DNA of 6,718 nucleotides, from assembly GCA_001770785.1 (NCBI GenBank), contig MERZ01000153.1:1-6718 (forward strand), written 5' to 3'. A program made the translations under genes and the position numbers. Below, in pieces: positions 1 to 6,114 of this stretch. The notes beneath the pieces are model-generated. The model saw only the letters and a program-made list of their open reading frames with translations. It was not told the DNA's origin and did not search any database. The DNA is from Burkholderiales bacterium RIFCSPHIGHO2_12_FULL_61_11 (GTDB lineage: Bacteria > Pseudomonadota > Gammaproteobacteria > Burkholderiales > Burkholderiaceae_C). The stretch's first letter is position 1. Every line of letters starts with the position of its first letter.

Positions 1-7
1 GAAAGAC

Positions 8-724
8 ATGGGTTATTCTCGCCTACCTATGCTGGACCTGACAATCATCAAAGCGATCACGCTGGACCTGGACGACACCCTGTGGCCCATTGGGCCCGCC
101 ATTGAAAGGGCCGAGAAGACGCTGGATGATTGGCTCGGCCGACATGCGCCGATGACCGCCGCGCTGTTTGCCAACTCCGTGGCGCGGCAGGAGATTCGCG
201 AAGAGGTGCTTGGCTTGCGCCCCGAACTGAAGTACCAGCTGAGCACTCTGCGCCGCGAAGCCATTCGCCTGGCCTTGCATCGCTCGGGCGAAAATCCGTT
301 GCTGGCTGAACCGGCATTTGATATTTTTTTTGCGGAGCGCAACCGGGTCGCGCTGTTTGAGTGCGCGCTGCGGACGCTGGAGTTTTTGTCCAGCCGTTTT
401 CCGCTGGTGGCGGTGTCCAACGGCAACGCCGACATCCAGCGCATCGGCATTCACTCGTATTTTCGGGCCAGCATCAGTGCCCAGCAATTGGGCGTGGGCA
501 AGCCCGACCCCCGCATTTTTCACGCCGCCGCGGCTGCCGCCGAGGTGGCGCCGTGCCAGGTGCTGCATGTGGGGGACGACGCGACGCTGGATGTGCTGGG
601 CGCACTCGATTGCGGCATGCAGACGGTGTGGGTCAATCGTGCTGACAAGGCGTGGACGCACGCCGCCGTGCCACACAAGACGGTGCGCACGCTGACCGAG
701 TTGTGCAATTTCTTTCACCGCTAA
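8..724 (+). CDS. HAD-superfamily hydrolase (subfamily IA, YigB-like phosphatase)
   Basis: Probable cytoplasmic Mg-dependent phosphatase of the haloacid dehalogenase superfamily. Seen in the 238-residue product: motif I DLDDT (D20, D22, T24; D20 would be the nucleophile and D22 the acid/base), a helical cap of about residues 27-125, motif II VSNGN (S137), motif III GKPDP (K165) and motif IV GDD (D190, D191) with a further D195. All catalytic positions are present. The opening, an LDLDDTLW motif followed by a Pro-rich turn and Glu, resembles the YigB group, which includes flavin-pathway 5-amino-6-(5-phospho-D-ribitylamino)uracil phosphatases, but the substrate cannot be read from sequence. The start is uncertain: ATG at 8 has GAAAG only two bases upstream, while the in-frame ATG at 29 fits the usual family N-terminus but lacks a clear Shine-Dalgarno. 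The window begins here, so a start further upstream is also possible. It ends 18 bases before the GST gene, probably in one operon. Confidence 0.88.
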   Translation: MGYSRLPMLDLTIIKAITLDLDDTLWPIGPAIERAEKTLDDWLGRHAPMTAALFANSVARQEIREEVLGLRPELKYQLSTLRREAIRLALHRSGENPLLAEPAFDIFFAERNRVALFECALRTLEFLSSRFPLVAVSNGNADIQRIGIHSYFRASISAQQLGVGKPDPRIFHAAAAAAEVAPCQVLHVGDDATLDVLGALDCGMQTVWVNRADKAWTHAAVPHKTVRTLTELCNFFHR

Positions 725-742
725 CTACGAAGAGGCGCTTCC

Positions 743-1375
743 ATGACCCTGAAAATTTACGGCACGGCCGCCTCGCGCGCGGCGCGTCCGCTGTGGGTGG
801 CCCATGAACTTGGGCTGGCATATGAACACATTCCCATCCCTTATTTGGGCGGTGCCACGCGCACTGCGGAATTTTTGGCGATCAACCCGAACGGCCACAT
901 CCCGGTGCTTGACGATGACGGTGTGCTGGTCTGGGAGTCGATGGCCTGCGCGCTGTATCTGGCCGGCCGATTCAAGCCTGTTGGCGCGCCTTCACTGGCG
1001 GCGGAAAATCATGCCGAGCAAGCTGAAATTTTACGCTGGAGTTTCTGGGTGGTGACCGAGTGTGAAAAAGATGCGCTGATTTTTCTGATGCACAGCCGCC
1101 TCATGCCATTGGAGCGCCGCAAACCCCCGCTGGCCGATGAGGCGCAGCGGCGCCTGTCAGGCCCCTTGGGCGTGCTGGAGCAGCATCTGCAATCGCGCAG
1201 TCACTTGGCCGCTGAACGCTTTACAGTGGCTGATATTTGCGTGGCTTCGGTGATCGCCTGGGTGCAGGGTTCGACCGAATTGATGACGCAGTGCCCGCGG
1301 TTGCACGAGTGGTTGCGTCGCTGTCTGGCGCGGCCCGCCTTCCGGGCCGTGCAATTAATGACGAAAAACGCCTGA
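743..1375 (+). CDS. Glutathione S-transferase family protein
   Basis: Cytosolic GST-fold protein of 210 residues, the usual length. The N-terminal thioredoxin-like domain (about 1-78) shows the KIYGTAASRAARP opening with S11 as candidate catalytic or glutathione-contacting residue, the NPNGHIPVL segment with the cis-proline P54, and the ESMA glutathione-binding motif (E65, S66). The helical C-terminal domain (about 90-205) contains FTVADI with the N-capping Asp (D164) that is typical of the fold. These features predict glutathione binding and conjugation or thiol-transfer activity; the electrophilic substrate is unknown. The start is supported by a purine-rich GAAGAGG ending seven bases before the ATG. 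It follows the HAD gene closely on the same strand and converges on hpnE. Nothing suggests a role in either neighbouring pathway. Confidence 0.9.
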   Translation: MTLKIYGTAASRAARPLWVAHELGLAYEHIPIPYLGGATRTAEFLAINPNGHIPVLDDDGVLVWESMACALYLAGRFKPVGAPSLAAENHAEQAEILRWSFWVVTECEKDALIFLMHSRLMPLERRKPPLADEAQRRLSGPLGVLEQHLQSRSHLAAERFTVADICVASVIAWVQGSTELMTQCPRLHEWLRRCLARPAFRAVQLMTKNA

Positions 1376-1403
1376 AGCCAAATAGGGACGGGCGCAAGAA
1401 GCC

Positions 1404-1427
1404 ATTAATTTGATAGCAATAATTAAT
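1404..1427. repeat. AT-rich inverted repeat between convergent genes (possible weak bidirectional terminator)
   Basis: Seven-base arms ATTAATT (1404-1410) and AATTAAT (1421-1427) flank a ten-base loop TGATAGCAAT, in the 52-base gap between the converging GST and hpnE genes. The placement suits a shared transcription end, but the stem is all A/T, so a strong intrinsic terminator is doubtful. The segment with its left flank (GCGCAAGAAGCC, then AATTTGATAGC) resembles, from memory, a degenerate copy of an intergenic repeat common in Comamonadaceae. That resemblance was not checked by search. Confidence 0.4.
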
Positions 1428-2702
1428 TCAGTTCAAGCGCCGCGCCGCAGCCAGTCCCGAACGCACGGCGCCTTCCAGCGTGGCCGGATAGGGCCCGGCG
1501 ATGTAGTCACCGCACGCCAGCAGGCCGGGGGCCACTTCGAGCGCGGGGCGCTGCAAGCCCGGCGTGCAGGCAAAGCTGGCGCGCTTTTCCACAATGGTTT
1601 GTACCGGTTGCAGCGCGTTGAGCCCTAATTGGCGGGCTGCTTGCGCCAGCACCTGCTGCGTCAGCGTGGCGCTGTCGCCCGTGCTGGCACTGATCACAAA
1701 CGCCAGCAGCCCCAGCGGGCCGCCCAATTGCCCGCGGTCAAACACAAACTGTGCCGGTTCGCTGGCGCTGGCACGCAGCGCCAGCATGGGCTGACGCAGC
1801 CGCGCTTCGGCTGAATGGATATAAACGGTGCTCAGGGCCTCGTGCCGCAGGCCGCGCGCTTGCGCCAGCCAGTCGCCGGCTGCCACGCCGCTGCCGCCCA
1901 CCAGGCGCGCTGCTTCATGGGGTGGGCAGGCCAGCACGACCCGGTCAAAGCCAGCGCTGCTGACCGCGGTGACGCGCCAACCCGAGGCAGCAGGCGAAAT
2001 GTCTTGCACGCGGCTGCCGAGCTGTGCCGGGCTGCCTTGACCCGCGAGCCAGGCCAGCGCCGCATCGGGCAGCAGGGCGCTCAGATCGACGCGCGGCAGC
2101 AGCAGGTTGGAGCCGCCACTGGCCGAAAATAGTGCGTCGCGCAGCACGCGCAAGAACACCTGTCCGCTGGCGCGATCCGCCGGCGTATTCAGCGCCGACA
2201 CGCACAGCGGCTCGATCAGCGAGGCCATGGCGCCAGGCGTTAGGCCTTGGCACACATCGGCCACCGACTGCCTTGGTGCGCATTGAAAGCGCTTGAGTTG
2301 CCAGCTCAGCGCCAGCTTGAGCATTGAGAGTTTGTCAGTCGATGACCAGCCGCGCGCGGTCAGGATGCCGGTGAATGCGTCCAGTGGTGCGGGCAGCCTG
2401 GGCAGTTTGAGGCCGCTGCCATCCGGGAATTGCAGCGCAAGCGGCAGACGCAGCAGGCAAGCCTCCACGTCCACGCCCAGCTCGGTCATCAGGCGCAGGG
2501 TTTCCGAATAGGCGCCGATCAGGATGTGCTGGCCGTTGTCGAGGGCGACGCTCTGGCTCGATACCGTGGCGGCGGCCACACGCCGTGCCCGTCCTCCAGC
2601 CCTGCGGGACGCCTCAAACAGCGTGACCTGATGACCCCCGCGCGTGGCCTCCACCGCAGCGGCGCAGCCCGCCCAGCCCGCCCCAATGATGGCGACTTTC
2701 AT
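1428..2702 (-). CDS. hpnE: Hydroxysqualene dehydroxylase HpnE (squalene-associated FAD-dependent oxidoreductase)
   Basis: Catalyses the last step of bacterial squalene synthesis, the reductive removal of the hydroxyl from hydroxysqualene, upstream of squalene-hopene cyclase and hopanoids. The 424-residue product starts with the dinucleotide-binding motif GAGWAG (residues 7-12) inside MKVAIIGAGWAG, followed by an acidic residue at the end of the second strand (E30) and RAGGRARR, as in amine-oxidase/phytoene-desaturase-type flavoproteins. It also has the family segment DNGQHILIGAY near 55-65 and the C-terminal FAD-contact motif GDYIAGPYPATLEGAV. The start was placed at 2702 because the Rossmann motif must lie at the N-terminus; the longer frame reaching 2828 would overlap the end of hpnD with unrelated residues. 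The Shine-Dalgarno is weak (CTGAAAAAC). It lies 22 bases downstream of hpnD in the same direction, so the two are probably co-transcribed. Confidence 0.93.
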   Translation of the reverse strand: MKVAIIGAGWAGCAAAVEATRGGHQVTLFEASRRAGGRARRVAAATVSSQSVALDNGQHILIGAYSETLRLMTELGVDVEACLLRLPLALQFPDGSGLKLPRLPAPLDAFTGILTARGWSSTDKLSMLKLALSWQLKRFQCAPRQSVADVCQGLTPGAMASLIEPLCVSALNTPADRASGQVFLRVLRDALFSASGGSNLLLPRVDLSALLPDAALAWLAGQGSPAQLGSRVQDISPAASGWRVTAVSSAGFDRVVLACPPHEAARLVGGSGVAAGDWLAQARGLRHEALSTVYIHSAEARLRQPMLALRASASEPAQFVFDRGQLGGPLGLLAFVISASTGDSATLTQQVLAQAARQLGLNALQPVQTIVEKRASFACTPGLQRPALEVAPGLLACGDYIAGPYPATLEGAVRSGLAAARRLN

Positions 2703-2724
2703 GTTTTTCAGATCATTGAGCGTT

Positions 2725-3567
2725 TCAGACCACGCGCCCAAAGGCCTGGGTTTTCCAAGCCAGCCAGAACTTGCGCAGCGGCGTGAGGCTGACGCGCTGA
2801 TGCAATACCTGGTAGCCGTCGGCGGCAATTTCGCGCAGCAGCGCGCGGTAAATGCTGGCCATCATGAGGCCGGGCTTTTGACTGCGTCGGTCGGCTTGCG
2901 GCAGCATGGCCAGTGCTTCGTCATAGAGCGCCAGCGCCCGCTCGGTCTGGAACTGCATCAGCGCGGTGAAGCGTTCGGAATACTGGCGTTTCAAAATCTC
3001 GTGCGCTTTCACCTCAAACCGCTGTAACTCATTGACAGGCAGGTAGATGCGGCCGCGCAGGGCATCTTCACCCACATCACGAATGATGTTGGTGAGCTGG
3101 AACGCCAGGCCGAGCTTGTGGGCGTAGGCGGTGGTGGCCTCTTCGGTCTGGCCAAAAATGCGCGCGGCCACTTCGCCAACAATGCCCGCGACCAGGTGGC
3201 AATACTGCGTCAGGCCGGGAAAGTCGAGATAGCGGTTTTGCGTCAGGTCCATCTGGCAGCCGGTGATGACCGCCTGCAAATGGCGCGCCTCGATCTGGAA
3301 GGGCGCGGCCATGGGCATGAGCGCTTTCATGACCGGTTGGGTGGGGTTGCCGGCGAAAGACTGGGCGACCTCGCCTTGCCACCAGGCCAGCTTGGTTTGC
3401 GCCACGCCGGGGTCCACCACTTCATCGACCACGTCGTCTATTTCGCGGCAAAAGGCGTAGAACGCGGTGATCGCCGCGCGGCGCTCTTTCGGTAAAAACA
3501 GGAAGGCGTAATAAAAACTGCTGCCGGAAGCGGCGGCTTTTTGCTGGACATATTGCGCGGGGGTCAT
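2725..3567 (-). CDS. hpnD: Presqualene diphosphate synthase HpnD
   Basis: Trans-isoprenyl diphosphate synthase (squalene/phytoene synthase family) that condenses two farnesyl diphosphates to presqualene diphosphate, the first step of the HpnCDE route. The 280-residue product is of normal length. Seen: the family opening MTPAQYVQQKAAASGSSFYY, the first Asp-rich motif in CREIDDVVDE (D44, D45, D48), and the second in QLTNIIRDVGEDALRGRIYLP (N160, R163, D164, E167, D168), which bind Mg-diphosphate. All key residues are intact. The start is the conserved family N-terminus, although no good Shine-Dalgarno precedes it (AATCTCCGC). It is the first gene of the leftward hpnDE pair. The partner hpnC, often found immediately upstream, is absent here; the next gene upstream is a divergent ubiX. 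A clear promoter on the minus strand was not found. Confidence 0.94.
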   Translation of the reverse strand: MTPAQYVQQKAAASGSSFYYAFLFLPKERRAAITAFYAFCREIDDVVDEVVDPGVAQTKLAWWQGEVAQSFAGNPTQPVMKALMPMAAPFQIEARHLQAVITGCQMDLTQNRYLDFPGLTQYCHLVAGIVGEVAARIFGQTEEATTAYAHKLGLAFQLTNIIRDVGEDALRGRIYLPVNELQRFEVKAHEILKRQYSERFTALMQFQTERALALYDEALAMLPQADRRSQKPGLMMASIYRALLREIAADGYQVLHQRVSLTPLRKFWLAWKTQAFGRVV

Positions 3568-3672
3568 GCGGAGATTGTTGCATGTGAGAACGAAGACATT
3601 GATTTGAAAGCGTTGCAGGGGCCGATTATTACGCTCACTCCTCGTTGGAAAAGGCAGTCAAAACAAGTCGTG

Positions 3673-3699
3673 TATTAAGTCCATATAATGGACTTAATA
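3673..3699. promoter_or_regulatory. Palindromic operator 1, 12-base arms
   Basis: Perfect inverted repeat: TATTAAGTCCAT (3673-3684), spacer ATA (3685-3687), ATGGACTTAATA (3688-3699). Its core AGTCCA-N5-TGGACT recurs at 3795-3811. The length and symmetry are those of a dimeric transcription-factor site. A consensus TATAAT lies inside it, so binding would be expected to block or reposition RNA polymerase at the upstream promoter of the ubiX operon. The regulator family (for example IclR, MarR or GntR) cannot be assigned from the site, and no regulator gene is in the window. Confidence 0.7.
3684..3689 (+). promoter_or_regulatory. Candidate -10 box (TATAAT) within operator 1
   Basis: Perfect sigma-70 -10 hexamer facing ubiX. 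The best upstream match is AAAACA at 3660-3665 with an 18-base spacer, which agrees with the -35 consensus in only three of six positions, so the promoter would be weak or need activation. Predicted initiation near 3696 would fall at the edge of the palindrome. As the hexamer is part of an A/T-rich symmetric site, it may also be incidental. Confidence 0.4.
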
Positions 3700-3783
3700 T
3701 TGTGATTCTTGTCTTTTTTTGGGCCGGAATAAGTTGTATAGTGAAAACGTGTGAGTAAGAATTTTTTTCAGTGACTGCGGCAT

Positions 3784-3789
3784 TATAAA
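3784..3789 (+). promoter_or_regulatory. Candidate -10 box (TATAAA) just upstream of operator 2
   Basis: TATAAA within ATTATAAAATAG, with initiation predicted around 3796, that is, inside the second palindrome. The sequence 16-18 bases upstream is a T run without a recognisable -35 hexamer. It is the -10-like element nearest to ubiX and would leave a leader of about 60 bases. Support is positional only. Confidence 0.35.
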
Positions 3790-3794
3790 ATAGT

Positions 3795-3811
3795 AGTCCA
3801 AAATATGGACT
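3795..3811. promoter_or_regulatory. Palindromic operator 2, same core as operator 1
   Basis: AGTCCA (3795-3800), spacer AAATA (3801-3805), TGGACT (3806-3811). It has the same six-base arms and five-base spacing as the core of the palindrome at 3673-3699. The centres are 117 bases apart, close to eleven helical turns, so both sites would face the same side of the DNA and could be bound cooperatively with looping. It is 48 bases upstream of the ubiX start. Confidence 0.65.
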
Positions 3812-3849
3812 TTCATGCAGCGGTGATCCGGAAATTGATGACTCGTTCT

Positions 3850-3857
3850 AGGAGGTT
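3850..3857 (+). promoter_or_regulatory. Strong Shine-Dalgarno of ubiX
   Basis: AGGAGGTT is an almost perfect anti-16S complement, four bases from the ATG at 3860 when measured from GGAGG. It fixes the ubiX start and suggests efficient translation, in contrast to the poor ribosome-binding sites of hpnD and hpnE. Confidence 0.8.
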
Positions 3858-3859
3858 AA

Positions 3860-4459
3860 ATGAAGCGGCTAATTGTTGGCATTACCGGCGCTACAGGTGC
3901 CGTTTTCGGCATCCGTTTGCTTGAAGCGTTGAAGAACACAGATGTGGAAACCCACCTGGTTCTCAGCAAGTGGGCCATCCAGACCATCGAACACGAAACC
4001 ACCTATACCGCGAAACAGGTCCGTGCCTTGGCCTCGGTGGATCATTCTGAAGGCAATATGGCGGCATCAATCTCTTCCGGGTCATTCGTCACCGAAGGGA
4101 TGGTCATCGCGCCGTGTTCGATGCGCAGTTTGGCGGCGATTGCCCATGGCACTGGCGATCATCTGGTCCATCGGGCGGCCGATGTGATTCTCAAGGAGCG
4201 GCGCAAGCTGGTGCTGGTGGCGCGGGAAATGCCGCTCAGCGACGTGCATCTGGAAAATATGCTCAAGCTGTCTCGCATGGGCGTGACGATCATGCCGCCG
4301 ATGCCAGCCTTCTATAACCACCCGGAATCGCTTGACGACATGATTGATCACGTTGTTGCTCGAATTCTCGATCAATTCGGGATTTCGGCAAATTTCGCGC
4401 GGCGCTGGGAGGGGGAGATGCGCGGAAAGAAGGTCGCACATCTTCAGCCGCAGAGGTAA
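3860..4459 (+). CDS. UbiX-family flavin prenyltransferase
   Basis: Transfers a dimethylallyl group to FMN to make prenylated FMN (prFMN), the cofactor of UbiD-type decarboxylases. The 199-residue length is typical. Seen: N-terminal GITGATGAVFGIRLL (7-21), whose T12 takes the place of the common Ser in TGASG, a variant also known from catabolic BsdB-like members; E46; the SGS segment (73-75); APCSM (84-88); RAADVILKERRKLVLVARE with K112, R122 and E123; HLENMLKL (130-137); PAFY with Y152; and R168. These correspond to the active-site residues known in Pseudomonas UbiX. It lies 49 bases upstream of the UbiD-type gene on the same strand, so it most likely supplies prFMN to that enzyme rather than serving ubiquinone synthesis. 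Transcription probably starts in the operator-bearing region just upstream. Confidence 0.93.
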   Translation: MKRLIVGITGATGAVFGIRLLEALKNTDVETHLVLSKWAIQTIEHETTYTAKQVRALASVDHSEGNMAASISSGSFVTEGMVIAPCSMRSLAAIAHGTGDHLVHRAADVILKERRKLVLVAREMPLSDVHLENMLKLSRMGVTIMPPMPAFYNHPESLDDMIDHVVARILDQFGISANFARRWEGEMRGKKVAHLQPQR

Positions 4460-4497
4460 TAGGTCGCCCCCAATATTTAACTTAACTCAAGACAAAA

Positions 4498-4502
4498 AAG
4501 GA
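4498..4502 (+). promoter_or_regulatory. Shine-Dalgarno deciding the UbiD-gene start
   Basis: AAGGA lies six bases before the ATG at 4509, in the 49-base gap after ubiX. It supports this start over the in-frame ATG at 4344, which lies inside ubiX and would add 55 residues of non-family, Arg-rich sequence. Confidence 0.75.
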
Positions 4503-4508
4503 AACGCA

Positions 4509-6089
4509 ATGGACGACAAAGTGAACAAGGCGGTAACCAAGACGGGTGTCAAGGATGTCACGAGTCTGCGATCGACGCTGGACTGGTTCCGCAGCAAGGG
4601 TTATCTGATCGAAACCGACAAGGAGGTCAATCCGGACCTTGAAATCACCGGCCTGCAGAAGATTTTCGACGGCAGCCTGCCAATGTTGTTCAACAACGTC
4701 AAGGGCATGCCGCATGCCCGCGCCATCACCAACCTGTTCGGCGACATTCGTATTGTCGAGGACATGTTCGGCTGGGAGAATTCGCTTGATCGCGTAAAAA
4801 AGGTGGCGCGAGCCATTGATCATCCGCTCAAGCCGATCATTATTGCGCAGGAAGATGCACCGGTTCAGGAAGATGTCATTACCGAAAACATCGACGTCAA
4901 CAAGTGGCTGACGGCGATTCGCCATACGCCGCTGGAGACCGAGATGACCATCGGTTCCGGCATCTCCTGCGTCGTTGGCCCGTATTTCGACGGTGGCAGC
5001 CACATCGGCTACAACCGCATGAACTTCCGCTGGGGCGACGTCGGGACTTTTATGATCTCTCCCGGCTCCCACATGTGGCAGGTGATGACCGAGCACTACA
5101 AGGACGAGGAGCCGATTCCGCTCACCATGTGTTTTGGCGTTCCCCCGTCGTGCACCTTCGTCGCCGGTTCCGGCTTCGACTATGCGATTCTGCCCAAGGG
5201 CTGCGACGAGATCGGCATCGCCGGTGCCGTCCAGGGTTCGCCGGTCCGTCTCGTCAAGTGCCGCACAATCGATGCCTACACGCTGGCCGACGCGGAATAC
5301 GTGCTGGAAGGCTACCTGTATCCGCGCGACAAGCGCTATGAGACCGCCGAGTCAGAAGCGGCCGATACCCAGGGCCGCTTCCATTTCCATCCCGAATGGG
5401 CTGGCTACATGGGCAAGGCCTACAAAGCGCCGACCTTCCATGTCACCGCGATCACCATGCGCAAGCGTGAGGGCAAACCGATCATCTTCCCGCTCGGGGT
5501 GCACACCGCGGACGACTCCAACATCGACACCTCGGTCCGCGAATCGGCGATCTTCGCCCTGTGCGAGCGCCTGCAGCCGGGTATCGTGCAGAACGTACAC
5601 ATTCCCTACTGCATGACCGATTGGGGTGGCTGCATCATCCAGGTGAAAAAGCGCAACCAGATCGAGGAAGGTTGGCAGCGCAACTTCCTCGGGGCGATCC
5701 TGTCCTGCTCGCAGGGCATGCGTCTGGCGATCGCGGTGAGCGAGGACGTCGATATCTATTCGATGGACGACATCATGTGGTGCCTGACGACGCGCGTGAA
5801 CCCGAGAACGGACATTCTCAATCCGATCCCCGGCGGCCGCGGCCAGACCTTCATGCCGGCCGAACGCATGACCTCGGGCGACAAGCAGTGGACCGCTTCC
5901 AATACCCTGTTCGAGGGCGGTATGGGCATTGATGCGACGGTGCCTTACGGCTACGAGAATGACTTTCACCGTCCGGTTTATGGCGTGGATCTGGTCAAGC
6001 CGGAAAACTTCTTCAAGGAGAAGGACATCGAGAAGATGAAGTCGCGCATGGCAGGCTGGGTGCTATCCCTGGCCCGGACCGGGCGGTAA
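4509..6089 (+). CDS. UbiD-family prFMN-dependent decarboxylase, probable phthaloyl-CoA decarboxylase
   Basis: Reversible (de)carboxylase of the UbiD superfamily, 526 residues and cytoplasmic. Family marks: the N-terminal domain with SLRSTLDWFRSKGYLIE (19-35) and ITNLFGDIRIVEDMFG (73-88); HIGYNRM with R170 as the catalytic Arg; ISPGSHMWQV with metal-ligand H188; CFGVPPS (208-214); the KGCDEIGIAGAVQGSPV segment with metal ligand E234; VLEGYLYP (265-272); and SEDVDIYSMDDIMWCLTTRVNP (411-432). The classic EGPFGE-x2-GY motif is replaced by QGRFHFHPEWAGY (288-300), with Q288 at the first acid and E296 as the likely second. The loop ahead of it is longer than in ferulate decarboxylase. Pairing with UbiX and a class III CoA-transferase suggests decarboxylation of a CoA-activated aromatic acid, best fitting phthaloyl-CoA to benzoyl-CoA in anaerobic phthalate degradation. 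Alternatives are carboxylases or decarboxylases for other aromatic acids. Family certain, substrate inferred. Confidence 0.9.
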   Translation: MDDKVNKAVTKTGVKDVTSLRSTLDWFRSKGYLIETDKEVNPDLEITGLQKIFDGSLPMLFNNVKGMPHARAITNLFGDIRIVEDMFGWENSLDRVKKVARAIDHPLKPIIIAQEDAPVQEDVITENIDVNKWLTAIRHTPLETEMTIGSGISCVVGPYFDGGSHIGYNRMNFRWGDVGTFMISPGSHMWQVMTEHYKDEEPIPLTMCFGVPPSCTFVAGSGFDYAILPKGCDEIGIAGAVQGSPVRLVKCRTIDAYTLADAEYVLEGYLYPRDKRYETAESEAADTQGRFHFHPEWAGYMGKAYKAPTFHVTAITMRKREGKPIIFPLGVHTADDSNIDTSVRESAIFALCERLQPGIVQNVHIPYCMTDWGGCIIQVKKRNQIEEGWQRNFLGAILSCSQGMRLAIAVSEDVDIYSMDDIMWCLTTRVNPRTDILNPIPGGRGQTFMPAERMTSGDKQWTASNTLFEGGMGIDATVPYGYENDFHRPVYGVDLVKPENFFKEKDIEKMKSRMAGWVLSLARTGR

Positions 6090-6114
6090 CAGAACCGAGA
6101 CGGAAAGGACGGCG

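Larger units (their letters stand above)
3568..3859. other. AT-rich divergent intergenic region between hpnD and ubiX
   Basis: Non-coding stretch of 292 bases separating leftward hpnD from rightward ubiX. The half nearest ubiX (about 3660-3815) is visibly richer in A/T than everything around it and carries two matching palindromes, a consensus TATAAT, a TATAGT, a TATAAA and two runs of T. The half nearest hpnD has no repeat, tRNA or attachment site that I can see and only weak minus-strand promoter-like words. No open frame here looks like a gene. It probably contains the control region of the ubiX-ubiD-CoA-transferase operon and may mark the junction of an acquired segment. Confidence 0.7.

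Noticed and set aside
23..718. Minus-strand frame covering almost the whole HAD gene
   Set aside because: The plus strand carries all four HAD motifs in order; the opposite frame has no family features.
2703..2828. Upstream extension of hpnE to 2828
   Set aside because: It would overlap the hpnD 3' end and put 42 unrelated residues before the Rossmann motif, which belongs at the N-terminus.
3769..3777. Nine-base palindrome CAGTGACTG between the two operators
   Set aside because: It is too short, occurs once and is unrelated to the AGTCCA core; chance is the simplest explanation.
3568..3859. FNR-type (TTGAT-N4-ATCAA) or sigma-54 (GG-N10-GC) sites for anaerobic control
   Set aside because: Only isolated TTGAT half-sites were found; no paired match or -24/-12 element could be supported.
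4344..4508. In-frame upstream extension of the UbiD gene starting within ubiX
   Set aside because: The 55 added residues are Arg-rich shadow sequence from the ubiX frame; a proper Shine-Dalgarno and the expected N-terminus are at 4509.
4482..5969. Two long minus-strand open frames (4482-5096 and 5352-5969) opposite the UbiD gene
   Set aside because: Both are antisense shadows of a conserved enzyme, without recognisable motifs or ribosome-binding sites.
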